Shown one piece after another: positions 49,740 to 63,229 of a stretch of 64,000 bases of DNA; the first letter of the stretch is position 1; every line of letters begins with the position of its first letter. Source of the DNA: Monosporascus cannonballus (taxonomy: Eukaryota; Ascomycota; Sordariomycetes; Xylariales); NCBI GenBank assembly GCA_004154925.1, contig QJNS01000055.1:186001-250000 (forward strand), given 5' to 3'. Under the pieces are notes generated by a model, which was not told the origin of the DNA, ran no database searches, and saw nothing but the letters and a program-made list of their open reading frames with translations. Position numbers and translations under genes: made by a program.

Positions 49740-50465
49740 GCGCTGCAATAAACAGTTTTTTAAATCGGTCGAAAACTTATTATTTTTTATTTTTTTAACG
49801 GAAAAAAGTTTTTTTTAGTTAATCGTAAAAAAAGCCGTTATTCGGTTAAAATTCTTTATAAAGGTTTAGTAAAAATTAACGAACCCGATAAAATTTTTAA
49901 CCCTTTTTACGTTAATAAAAACTTTTTATTTCCGAATAACGGTTATTTTTTTGGGATTAATTTTTAGATTTATTTTTATTTCGATAATAAACTTTACATA
50001 TTTTGTTTTTTAAATTACGAATTTATATTTATTTAGGCTTAACTTTAATTTTATTTCCGCCAAACAATAGAAAATTAATTTAATTTTAGCTATATAATTA
50101 ATTTGAAAGCCGAATAAATAAATTAATATATTATTTATATATACGGAGCAAAAGTTATTAAGAGAACATTTTAACGTAATATTAATATAATGCTAAAAAA
50201 TAACCGGTATACCGCTAAAACCAAATAAACATATTAATTATTCGAAAAACCCGAAATATATATGGAATATAATTTTTTATTCGTTTCTTTAGCGGATACG
50301 TAACCGGTAAAAGGCCGTTCTAACGTCGAATTTCGTAAATTACCGGGTTTATAATAAAGTTCGTAATATTTTCTTTATTAACGGAAAGAAATAACGTTTT
50401 TATTTCGTAATCTTATTTAATTCTTTATAATTTATGCAAAACCGTAAACCCTTATTAAGTTTTTT
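49740..50465 (-). pseudogene. Reverse transcriptase relic of Gypsy B
   Basis: The minus strand reads GLRFCINYKELNKITK, FTKFDVRTAFYRLRIR, then VKNFIGFVNFY and TFIKNFNRITAFF. These are RT palm and RNase H entry motifs with many stops between. Confidence 0.8.
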
Positions 50466-52776
50466 TACGAATAATACCGGAATATATACGGGAAAATTAT
50501 TAACCAGAATTTAAATTTTATTAAATAAATTTATAAATATTTTATATAAAATTAATAACTTTTTTTAATATCCTATATAAAGGTTTTTATAACATTGTTT
50601 TTTTAATCCGAAATATTTATTTTTAAATTTTTGTTATATTATTATTACTATAATAAAATAAGAACGATAAAGTTTTATCGTTTATAAAAAGGTTTTAAAT
50701 TTTCCATATTTGTTTAAAAAAACGTTTCGTTATATTTTTGGAGGTTAATTACGGTTTTATTTTTAAGGCCTTATTAATATCTTTTATAAAAATTGCAAAT
50801 AATTATATTTTATTTTTGTAATAATTTTACTGTATTATCGTTACGAAAGTTATAACCGTTATTAAATAGGTTTTTTTATATTTTTATAATTATTCCTTTA
50901 AGCGGTTTTTAAATTCCTTATTAAGTTATTTGTTTTGCGTAATATGGGCGTAATAACGTCGTCCGTAAAACGGATAAACCGTTATTTTATTTTATATACG
51001 ATATTATTATATTTTATCTAAGGTTTTCTTAAAATAAAAAAATAAAAAATATTTTTAATTACGTATTCCCAGATTCGTTTTAGCCGGCCGTCCAAATTTA
51101 CGTTAATATAAGTAATTTTTTAAATCATAATTATTATAAGTTTATTATTTTTCGTTAACTTTAATCGATAAAATATAATAAGTATATATTATAACTTTAA
51201 ATAATAAATTAACCGTTAATTAAATGCAGAATAATAAATATATTTATTATCGATTAAAATATTTATATATATAATATTAATAATTAAGACGTTTAATATA
51301 AAAAAATATTATTTAATTAATTATTAATTTCTTGTAATTCTTCCTTTATTATATTCTTTTTTTATTAATAATTTTTAATAAAGGTTATTTTTTAAATTTT
51401 CGTTATCCGAATCGTTATTTTTATTAATAATATTCTGCAAACTTATTACCGTAATTTCCGTTTTAATCGAACAAAATTATTTTACGGATTTATATTTAAG
51501 GTATTCCTAATTTAAATAATTTGTGGCTGCATTACGGAAATATTATTTTTTCCGTTTTCAAATTTTTATTTTATTATCGGAAAATTATTTCGTATAAGGC
51601 TAGTTATTTAAACCTTATTCCGAACTATTTCCGGATTAATTTTTTCAATTACCTTATTATTAATTTATAAATTTAAAAATTAATGTAATTAATTACGTAA
51701 TAGTTATTATAAATATTTTTTTAAATATTTATTATTTAAGCCGATTTATTAATTTGACCGATATATTATTCTTATTTAATCGTTCCGCTTTTTTTACTGG
51801 AATATTAAATGTTTATTTTTTATTTATATAATAATTGGGTAAAGGCTTTAAATAATTAATGTTTTTTTTTGCTTTACGTATTTAATAATTATAATTATTA
51901 TAAAATATATTTTTCGTAATTTATATATTATGGAATTACGTATTAATACCGGTATTTAAAAATATTACCTTAATTATTAAAGGTTACGTCAAATTTTTAT
52001 ATTCGGATAATTTAAATTTAAAATTTAATAAATAATTTTAAAACCGTTACTTATTACTTTATTTTATGTATTATAATTATTTCTTAATAAATTATACCGT
52101 TTATTTATTTTTAAATTATTTTTTTGTATTAAAAAAATTATTAACGTTAAAGTCTTTTCGTAATATTTTTATTTCGAATTAATAATTAAAATATATTTGC
52201 TTTTCGATAAATATAAATATTATAATACCTAAATAAATTATTATAAAAAAACCAAAAATAAACCGGTTTTCTTTTATTTTTATACAGAATATGGCGAAAA
52301 ACAAACAGAATATTTTTTATTTTTCGTTTTACGAAAGTTATTTTATAAATTTATGATTTGCTTTTATAAATACGTTATTTAGCGGTAAACCTATTATAAA
52401 TCCTTAGTAAAACGGATCTTATCTTATAAAGGTTTTTTTTGGTTTTTATAAAAAAAATATTTTTTTATGTTCGTTATCCGGTTAAGTAAATTATTTATTA
52501 TTTCATTATAAATAAGGATTAATTTAACAAATTCCTTTTATTATATATTAAACTTTTAAAATATATTTACAAACCATTAATGCTATAAATTTTCCTTAAT
52601 AGTTTTAAATAAAATTAATACCGTAAATTCGCCATAGTTTCGTTAATTATGATATTTCGTAATTACTTTATTATAAAAAATTTTTAACTTATTATTCGTA
52701 ATTAGGATATTTTTGGGAAACGTTTTACTTTTACTTAATTTCTTAAAAGTTAAAATAAATTATAACCTTAAATATA

Positions 52777-52966
52777 TATAATAAATACGATACGTAGGTT
52801 AAACGGAAATATGGCCTAATAAAGGTTTATATTTAAGGTAAGGAGGGAAAAGGAGAAATAACTAGTTACTAGCGAGGTAGCTACTTCTTATATATATATA
52901 GGTGAGCTTGGGCTAAGGAGCTCGCTCCGTAAGCCCGAGCTGCCCTATAGGCTTTAGCCTGTAACA
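52777..52966 (-). repeat. Right LTR of Gypsy B
   Basis: It starts TATAATAAATACGATACG, a RIP version of the left LTR start, and ends AGCCTGTAACA, followed by CGGTT. Confidence 0.86.
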
Positions 52967-53153
52967 CGGTTGTAATATTTTAGAAAATTAATCTTACGGT
53001 TTCGAAAAATAATAAAAACGTAAAAAATAAAGTTATTTTCGAAAACGAAAACAACTATTTCGTTTCGAAACTCTTAATTCAGGAATTTTTATTTCCTAAA
53101 TTAATTTTATAATATAAACTTTATAATAGTAACTTTAAGCTTTTATTAAAATC

Positions 53154-53341
53154 TATAAAAAGCTTTACCTAAGCGGTTTGCAATCAGTTGCTAATAAGAG
53201 TTTATTTTCTAGCTAAAGAGAAAAAAAAGAAAAGAAGAAAATACAGTTATGTATGTTCGTATATAAGGCGCTGCATTAATGTTGCTTAGTACCGGCGCTT
53301 GTCCGGTGCTCCATAATAGGGCTCTATATAGCCCTATTATA
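53154..53341 (-). repeat. Left LTR of Gypsy C
   Basis: It starts TATAAAAAGCTTTACC and ends CCCTATTATA. The core GTACCGGCGCTTGTCCGGTG is identical in both copies. Confidence 0.84.
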
Positions 53342-55499
53342 TTATCCCCTATTTTTGCCAAAAATATTAATTTATTATAACATTAATAATTACGCTAATT
53401 TTTGGTTTTTAATTAATTCGAAATTAGGAACTTTATTAACTTTCAAATTAAATTTAATTTAAATAGCTAATTATAAGTTAATTATGCGTTAAATAGACCT
53501 ATATATAAAAATACGTTTATGTTTTTATTTATTTTAGTTTTTTTTATAATAATAATTTAATTCGATAAATTAATTTTTATTTATATTTATTATAATGCTT
53601 TTATGATTTATTTTATAACGGCTTAAAATTAATTAATACGTTATAATGCCGCGAAAATACCTAGTAAAAAAGAAATTTTTATACTTTCCGGCTTTTTTAA
53701 TAAATCCGAATCCGCCTAAGTCTTTCGTACGTTATATATTTACGTCGCCTTTGATAAATATCCTACCTATATTCTCAATATATTTTGCTTTTTTTATATA
53801 ATTCGTTTTGCCGAAAACCCGGATATATTTTATTTAAATTAACAAAATATATAATTCGTTTATACCTTATATATTTATTACTTTTAAAACATTTATTATT
53901 ATATGTATAAAAGCGGTTTGGTATTAAGTTTACGTTAATTATAATTATAGATATCCCAAAATAAATAACCTTTTTATTATTATTAATATATTTTTTAATG
54001 TAACTTTTGCGTAATTCGCAAATATTCCCGAATTTCGTTAAACGGTTAACGCGTTTTACAATATTACTTTTAATTTCGATTACCGAAACCTTGGTAAATT
54101 TGCTTTTTTTATATATTTTTTATATTACTTTTTTGTCGTTAATTTTAGCTTAACGGTTATCCGTATTTAAAAAAAGCAAATACCGAAACCTTACGTTCGC
54201 ATTTTAAGTTTTTATATATTACTTATTCCACAATAAATTTACGTTTTTAATCCTTAACTTATATATTATTTATACGTAAATTAAGCTGCCTGTTTTGCCG
54301 GTCTTTCTATTTTACGTAATACAAGAAATATGAAATAGAAAAATAATAAATCCTATTATCTAAGTTTTTTTTACGATATTTCGGCGTTTTTCCTACATTA
54401 TTTATTAATTTATGTTATAAATTAAATTAATAGCCGTTAATAATTATATTGTTAACGTTTTCGAAAACCTTATAATCGTAATTTAGGTAATTAAAATAGT
54501 TTTAGTTTTACCGGAATTGAAATATAAACAAAGCCGAATAATTACGCGTTTTAAGTACGTAATTTTCGCATAATATTAATATTAGAAATTCGTAAGGTAA
54601 ATCCTTAAATTTATAAGTTTTAAAAAATAATTAAATAATTCCGTAATTAACGTATTATTTTTATAATTTTTACTTTTTTCTTAATATGCTTTATTTATAT
54701 ATAACGAAAACGTTATTCCAAAGTTTATTTACGAATTACCTAAAGCTATTTTTAAGCGGTTTCCCTAAATTTCCTGTACTATTTATACGTTATCCGGCCG
54801 ATACTTTTAAGCTGGACTTTTATCCGTCCGCTTTCGGATAATACGCTAAATTTAAAATCCGTTATTAATAATTATATTACCGTATTTCTTTTTGAACTGT
54901 TATACCACCGCCATATTTATAAATTTTTTAAATAAATTTTAAATAAGTTTAACGTAAGTTATTTATTTTATTAGAAATTAATATATAAAGTTTTTCTTTA
55001 TTTGTTTAATTCGAGCTTAAAATATTTTCGGTTTTAAATTTTAATTTATTATTTTCTTTAAGGATAAGAAAAGAAAGTTCTATATTTACGTTAATTTAAA
55101 TCAGTAAAAATTACGGTTTAGATATTTTAATAAATTAATGTAATATAATTACATTTTTTTAAAAATATATTTTATTTAATAATATAAAAATTGATTCTTC
55201 GAATTATTTTATATTTAGCTTAAAAAAGTTTCTAATTTTTTTAGCGGCCAGAAAATAATAATATTCTGTAAAAATAACTGGATTTTATCGTTAACTTCGT
55301 ATTTTTCGGCGGAAAAACAACGTTTATTCGTTATTTTTTCCTAGGTTTACTAAACCGCCGCCATTACAGCTTAAGTAAATTTCCTTTTTTTGATAATTTC
55401 CTAACGAAATTTTCCGTTTTTATATATAAATCCTTTTTAATTGCCGAATTATTTTTTACTTCAGAAATCGAATTAATATAATACCCATAAAACCAAAAG

Positions 55500-55740
55500 A
55501 ATATTTAATTTTACCGAAATTATATTTTAATTATTAATTACGAATAATACATCTGGAAAAAATTTATTCTTATTATAAATACGTTATAAAAATTGGCAAA
55601 TAAATTAATATTTTCTAATTAGCTTTTTCCGAGGTATTTCCGATTTTTATGTAATATATGATAAAAAGGCGTTATTTTATTTTTATTAATTCGTAAAATT
55701 TGGTCCAGAATTTTCTTACTTATTTAGTTCCCTTATTATT
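55500..55740 (-). pseudogene. Integrase core relic of Gypsy C
   Basis: The minus strand contains NKGTK, then VRKFWTKFYELIKIK and a degenerate HPQTDG region, the standard Ty3 integrase order, with stops. Confidence 0.65.
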
Positions 55741-57534
55741 TATAATATTTATTTTTAAAAAAAGAATAAAATTTCCAATATATTTTTGCGAATATTTGCG
55801 CATATGTTTTTATATTAATTATACGGATTGGTTTTAGAATTATTGCCTTTAATAATTGGTTGATTATAATTATTAAAAAATATAAATCGTATTTAAAAAC
55901 AATTAATAAATCGATTATAAAATTAATCGATAATTTATTATAAAATTATTCGAAAACCTGAAATAATTTTAATAACATTTTTTCTTATTTTTTCAGTTGT
56001 TTTTAGAGCTATATACGTCGTAATTTTTATAAAATAGCTTTATTATACAATATATATCCGGCTAGAAAAAACCTTTCGAAAATACCGTTATCATAATTTT
56101 TTTATTTAAATAATTTATTATAAAAGAATCGTAAATATTTTGTATTAAAGCCGTCTTAAACGGCTTTTAATTTAAAATCTAAAAACGTTCCCGAAATTAA
56201 AAAACTTTTAACGTTTAAAGTATATTTTGTAATTAGTATTAATAATTTTAATTCGGTAAAAAAATTATATTGTTTTTCTATAATAACCTTAATAATACGG
56301 TTATAATATTTATTATGGTTTAATATTACGTTTTAAAAGTTTTAAAACTTTTTATAATATTAAAATATTTACTTTTTCGAAATATTCCGTTATTTTTAAT
56401 TTTAATATTATTAACCGTTATTATATTTTTAACGTATTTTTAATATTTCGTAAATAATATAAATAATTACTTATCTTTTATTAATTAGAACTTTCGTATA
56501 GTTTTCCGATTATTACCTTTCTTTATAAGCATATTTTATGCTTTGCGCAAAAATATATTAATCTTAATATTTGAACAGCTAGTACGGAATTTAAAATAAA
56601 AATTAAAACAAAATAATTCTTTTAACCATTCTATTTAATATATATTTAATTTTTTAATAATTATAAAATACCTTAAAGTCTTATAATAAATAATAATTTT
56701 AAATAAAGTTATTATATTAAGTAATTCTATATTTTACGCTTTTAAATAGCTTATTATCGTTTAAAACTTTTATTATATATCTTATAATTAATTTTAATCA
56801 GATTTAAACTTTTAAAATAATAAGTAACCGGACGAAATATTTTTAATTTATTAACTTAAAATAAATGATATCCGTATATTATTTTTAAATAATTACTTTT
56901 AATAATATAAGTTTTTCGGAGTTTTATTATACCAAAATCGGTTTCGTTATAAAAACATTTTTAAAACGTTCGAACGTTATTTCTTTTAACGGAATAAGGT
57001 TTTTTTCCGGGTTAAAGTTATTAACGGTATTAATATGGTCGCATAATAAGTTATAAAGTTATAATAAAAAGTTACGAACCCTAAAAAATGTTAGATTTCC
57101 TTAAATATTTTAAAACTTTCCTATTTTTTTAATCGCATATAGCTTTTCGGGGTTTATTTGTATCCTTTTTCCAGCGTTTATAATAAATCCAAAATATTTT
57201 GTCGTTTTTACAGCGAATTTATACTTAAAAATATTCAGATTTAAATTTGTTTTTTTTAAGCGGCTTAGAACTTTTTTATTTTTTGCATATAATTCATTTT
57301 GAATCGGGAGAAAAAAAATAAGGATATTGTTTATACACGTTAAATAAAAAATATTAAAGTACTTTTTTAAAACCCTGTTAACGTATTGTTAAAAGGTTAT
57401 AAGAACCCCGTATAAGCCGACCCGTATTATTAGCTATTCGTATAAGCCAAAACGCATTCGGAATACCGTTTTTTATTCGTTTTTTTCTTCATCCTAATTT
57501 TATAAAACGTTATTCGAACGTTTATTTTCGTAAA

Positions 57535-57975
57535 TTATTTAATATAAGAAAATAATTTTAAAATTTCCAATATAAAAGGTAAAAAGTAACGGTCTTTGTC
57601 GGTTATTATATTTAACGCCCGATAATTATAGCAAAAACATAGTTTTTCTCCGGATTTCTTTTTAAATAAAACCGGAACTATTACGGGCGAATTATTTGTG
57701 CAAATATATCTTTTATTTAAAAGTTTTGTCAAGATTTTCCTTAAGGTTAATAATTTATCTTTAATTATACTATATAAAGGCCCTCATAATATTAATATCT
57801 TTTTTCTTATTTTATTTCTACGTAATAAAATTACATAATTTATTCCGAGATGGGATAAGGATAAAACGTTACTTATTTTTTTATTAAATAATTTCCGAAA
57901 CGTTTTTAAGTTAAACGGAAGTTTTTCGTTAACCTCCATTTTTTTAGGCGTTAACGCCTTATTAATATCGCCCAA
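57535..57975 (-). pseudogene. Protease-RT junction relic of Gypsy C
   Basis: Two open stretches survive. 57975-57784 reads LPFNLKTFRKLFNKKISNVL, the linker before RT. 57732-57535 reads KRYICTNNSPVIVPVLFKKK and FCYNYRALNIITDKDRYFLP, the RT fingers/palm start (family form: SNSP, FVKK, FCVDYRALN, KDRYPLP). Confidence 0.82.
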
Positions 57976-59879
57976 AATAATTAAAAATAACTGAACTTTT
58001 TATCTGGTGCTTTTATTCTTTTTTATCCGCCGAAATTCCGTCCTAAAAACGGTAATTAAAATTTTTTTCGCTTCGTAAGTTATTCGTACGTTATTTCCTT
58101 AAGCTTCGTATCCTTTTTCGTAAACCTTTATATAATCTATTACGCTTACTATTAAAAAATATTTTTACGTTACATATACGATATTATAATATTTTACTTA
58201 AAAATTTCTCAAAATGAAGAAATAATTAAAGCCATTAATAATATATGCAAATATCCTGGCTTTGAAACCGTCGATATCTATTTTTATATATATTATTTCC
58301 TTAAAATCTTTTCGCTATTATCAGCTTTTTTTTCGAACCTTTTTTAATTCGCGTAATTTTATTAAAATATGCGGTAACCGTAAACATTTTACGAATATTT
58401 TGTTTATTACGGCAAATTATTTATATTTTTAATTAACAAAAACTTTTATAAAATTTTTATAATTAATATATATATCTATAATAAATAAAATGCTGTCTAT
58501 ATTTTGTTTCGCGATTTTTATTTCGGCCTAGGTCGTTTTTCGTTTTCGAACGCGCTAATATTTAAAAATTACCTTTTACCTTTTTCGCTTTTAAATTCCG
58601 ATTTTTCGTCCTTATACGTTTTTACCGAATTAACTTTTCTTTACGGTTTTTTTGTTAATAAAAATAAGTAACGGTTCGCTTTATAATTAAGACGCCTATA
58701 ATATAAGTAAAAGCCTTTCATTTTACGAACGTTTCATTCCTTTTAAATTACTTATTTTATGTATTATTTTGGCATTAATGATAAAATTTGGGGTTTTTGT
58801 TTTTGCCGTTTTATTACCGAAACATTTATTATACTTATATCGTTATCTGGATTATTTCCCGCTTGGTTAAGACCGTTTAATTAAGCTATTAAAAAACTGT
58901 TCGTTTTTTTTGCCGTATTATTTTTTAAGGCAGCTAACGATTTCTATTACCTTATTTACCTATACGTTATACCTTTTAAAAAGGTCTATTAAAATTAAAA
59001 CTTAAATAAGCTTTTTATTTAATGCTTCTTTTAAAAACGTAAATTTCGCTTCCGTTAATTAAATAATCCTTTTCGCGTTTATTAATATTTTTTCGAATAA
59101 AGGATAAAATAATAAAAATTTTGCGTTATCGGTTTATCTGAAATTTCGAAAACGTTCAGCTATTTTTTATACTAATTATTATATTATTCGTATAATATTT
59201 AAAAAAAACCGATAAAATTATAAATATTAATTAAGTTTCTAGTAATGTAATAAATAATAACGGTACGTTATATTTTAATTTTGAACTTTTCGTATATAAT
59301 ATAAAACTACTTACGAACTTTTTTTACGAAAATAACGTTTATTTCGAACTTATAAATTATGAATACGTATTATCCGAGAAACCTTTTTTTATTATTTTAT
59401 CGAATATTTCCGGCCAGGATAACAGCTTTCGCTTAGCTCTTATTATTAATTCGATTATTTAAACTATTTTTGCAAAATGGCCTAATTACGTTTCCAATTA
59501 TTACTAGGTCGAAAAAAAAATCGGTATTCGTAAAGGTTATCATATTCCGAATTTGCAATTAAATACTAAGTTTTTGCTAAATAATTAAGCCGTTTTTAAA
59601 TTATTCGGCCGTTTATATTAATATCTTATTTACTTTATATTATGCTTTTATATATTTACGAAATTAAGCTACCTTTTGTTTTGCTTTCCTTAAGTTAATA
59701 ACTTATACGTTATTCCATAACCGTTATCGAGCTTATTAAGGTTTCCGTTATAACGCTAAATACCTTTTATAACTTTAAGTCGATAAAGGCCCCTTATTGG
59801 GCCTCGTAAAGAACGTTCGAAAATCCTAATATCTGATCTCGAACCTTTTTTGCTTTACTAAATAATAAGCTAGAAAATA

Positions 59880-60065
59880 TGTAAAAGGCTTTACTTAAGC
59901 GGTTTGTAATCAGTTACCAATAAAAGTTTATTTTTTAACTACAGAGAAAAAAAAGAAGATAAAAATACAGTTATATATGTTCGCATATAAGGCGCTGCGC
60001 TAATGTTGTTTGGTACCGGCGCTTGTCCGGTGCTCCATAATAGAGCTCCATATAGCCCCATCACA
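59880..60065 (-). repeat. Right LTR of Gypsy C
   Basis: It starts TGTAAAAGGCTTTACT and ends CCCCATCACA. It carries fewer RIP changes at its right end than the left copy. Confidence 0.84.
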
Positions 60066-60754
60066 CTTAGTCAAGGTTCCGTCGCAAAATTCTGGCTTAA
60101 AAAATTTAAAAACTTTTCCTAGTCCTTTAATAAAATTTAACTAAATAATCTAATTTATTTAAAAAGGTTTCCTAATTTCGAAAACTTTTCTTTTCTCTCT
60201 AAATTTTTTATAAGCGGCTTAAAGGAAAATTATAAGGTTATTATTATCCTTTTTGAATTAAAAGATATATTCGTTTATAACATCTAAACGTCAGAAAACT
60301 TTGTCGCGAAATTTTTTTTTTTCTTATTTTTTCGGATTTCCTTTTAATATCCGGATAATTAAGGATTTAATAAATAAGTTATTTGGATTATTTGCTAATA
60401 AACATAGCGTTAACAATATTACTTAAAATTTATCAGTGCTATTAAATAAAAATTTATAATATATAACGGTTAAACGATTTAATTAATTATTAAACCTTAA
60501 TTATACGAATTTATATTAACAAAAATATTATAAGACTTTATAATAATGAAATAATTTAATTACGTTTTGTAATATTAAAAATATAGAAATTATATTATAA
60601 ACGGTTAATATTAATATATATTACAAATTAAAATTATTTATATTATAAAAATAATATATATATATATATATTAGTTCTTAGTATTACTACTTATTTTTGC
60701 TTAATATTGATTATTCGTAGTTAACAGATTTTTGCTAAACACTTATTACGTGAC
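60066..60754 (-). mobile_element. Truncated Gypsy A-family fragment (gag end plus part of LTR)
   Basis: The sequence from about 60075 parallels 36405-37110 of Gypsy A: TTCTGGCTTAAA, the gag-side spacer, then the LTR start (TATAACGGTTAAACGA...) up to TTACGTGACC, where similarity stops. It is a second, independent copy, cut on its left by Gypsy C and on its right near 60754. Confidence 0.68.
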
Positions 60755-60805
60755 CCGAGAGGTGGTCCGTGTTATCCTTGTTGACCGTTCCCTGAGGCTG
60801 GAGCT

Positions 60806-60880
60806 TGTCAGGTCGTAGCAAACCTGTTAATACACTTTTCTTCAGTTATATGCTCCTGTGTATGATATCAGGGTCTCATA
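60806..60880 (+). repeat. Shortened 3' LTR of the Copia-like element
   Basis: It starts TGTCAGGTCG and jumps to the LTR 3' portion TTAATACACTTTTCTTCAG... ending GGGTCTCATA, followed by GAAGA. The middle of the LTR, including the TATA region, is missing. It is hardly affected by RIP. Confidence 0.65.
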
Positions 60881-60885
60881 GAAGA

Positions 60886-61720
60886 GGTTGGGGTTACTCT
60901 AAGTTCTACGGTTTATAATGAGACATTCCACCCTAAAAAAACATGTTGCGTATCATAAAGATTCTTACTAGACTCTAGTGTTGGCTGCGATGGAAGACGA
61001 CCGCATTATAACAACTATAATTCTAATCAAGTCTGGGCAAATATGGAACAGTCTTTTAGCGAAAGGCCATTATTTTGCATATTTTCCGCCGCACCCCACG
61101 TTATTTTTTCAAGGAAATGGAATTGTGGTTACCGAATACGGCCTAAGGAATATGAATGGGAAGATATATCAGGATGACTGTAAAAAGGGGGAAGGGCAAG
61201 TCAAGATGAATAACGAGTTGATGTGAACCCGTTAGGATTGAGTTTAACTTTCAACTAAATTATAGACTTGTAGACTACTCTTGAGGCACTCCCTAAATGG
61301 ATAAAATATATGAACCCATTACTCCGTGAAATATCCAGAGTTGTTCTCCACTGTTGCTAGGCTAGTATAATCAAACTTAGGTGAAAGATGACGTGTGTCT
61401 CGGACAGTTTACTGCGTAACTGACTGATGTTACATGATATACTAACATTGCAAATCTGCTAAGATCAAGTAACATTCTCTGGGTATCAAATATAAGGCTT
61501 TCTGTCATCATAGAACCGGAGTACTTACTCTGATGACACCGTTGGTATCATGTGATCTGCAAGTATGGTAGCATTGCCCTGGCCAACACAAACTCTTTTA
61601 CCTGCGGGGTAGCAGGACCGCCCTGTGTATTGACGGATATAGACTACAGTTAGAAGAGACTTTATAAAGGACCGCATCCTTCTACAATCCTGCTGCTTCC
61701 GCATAGGCCGACTTGTACGG
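60886..61720. other. Upstream region of the VAO remnant
   Basis: Ordinary-composition DNA between the Copia nest and the VAO pseudogene. One short frame (60978-61226) has no recognisable motif and lacks an ATG start. Nothing else is supported. Confidence 0.4.
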
Positions 61721-63085
<1,365 letters not shown>

Positions 63086-63229
63086 ATAGTTAGGCTGATC
63101 GCGAGAAAAAGGTTGCATAGAGTGTGGGAAGTGATAATTGTCTGATTAGAATTAAGCTCCAAGGAGCGGTAGTTAGGAAGTTTTCTATATATTATGAGAG
63201 TGCCGGAATAAGGTTTTTCCGGGTGTTGG

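Larger units (their letters stand above)
47386..52966 (-). mobile_element. Full-length RIP-mutated Gypsy retrotransposon B
   Basis: Direct LTRs of 189-190 bp (47386-47574 and 52777-52966) are flanked by a perfect CGGTT duplication (47381-47385 and 52967-52971). A minus-strand polypurine tract (complement of ACCCCTTTTTTCG) abuts the left LTR, so it reads right to left. RT (about 49.74-50.47 kb) and integrase (about 48.33-48.74 kb) relics lie on the minus strand in Ty3 order. It sits inside the Copia gag relic. No antisense Zn-cluster ORF comparable to that of Gypsy A was seen. Confidence 0.87.
53154..60065 (-). mobile_element. RIP-mutated Gypsy retrotransposon C
   Basis: Direct LTRs of 186-188 bp (53154-53341 and 59880-60065) bound 6.9 kb. 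A minus-strand polypurine tract (complement of ATCCCCTATTTTTGCC) adjoins the left LTR, so it reads right to left like A and B. RT (57535-57975) and integrase (about 55.5-55.74 kb) relics are on the minus strand. The flanks AAATC and CTTAG do not match, and the right flank is Gypsy A-type gag DNA while the left is not. The copy has therefore probably been joined to its flanks by recombination. Confidence 0.82.
45385..60880 (+). mobile_element. Copia-like LTR element expanded by nested insertions
   Basis: A 5' LTR at 45385-45624 and a much shortened 3' LTR at 60806-60880 belong to the same family as the solo LTR. Both outer flanks are GAAGA (45380-45384 and 60881-60885), a target-site duplication linking the two ends across 15.5 kb. 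After the 5' LTR, plus-strand gag-like DNA reaches 47385, where Gypsy B is inserted (TSD CGGTT). The sequence resumes at 52967 and is broken again at 53154 by Gypsy C. The rest of the Copia interior (most of pol) was not found. Confidence 0.72.
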
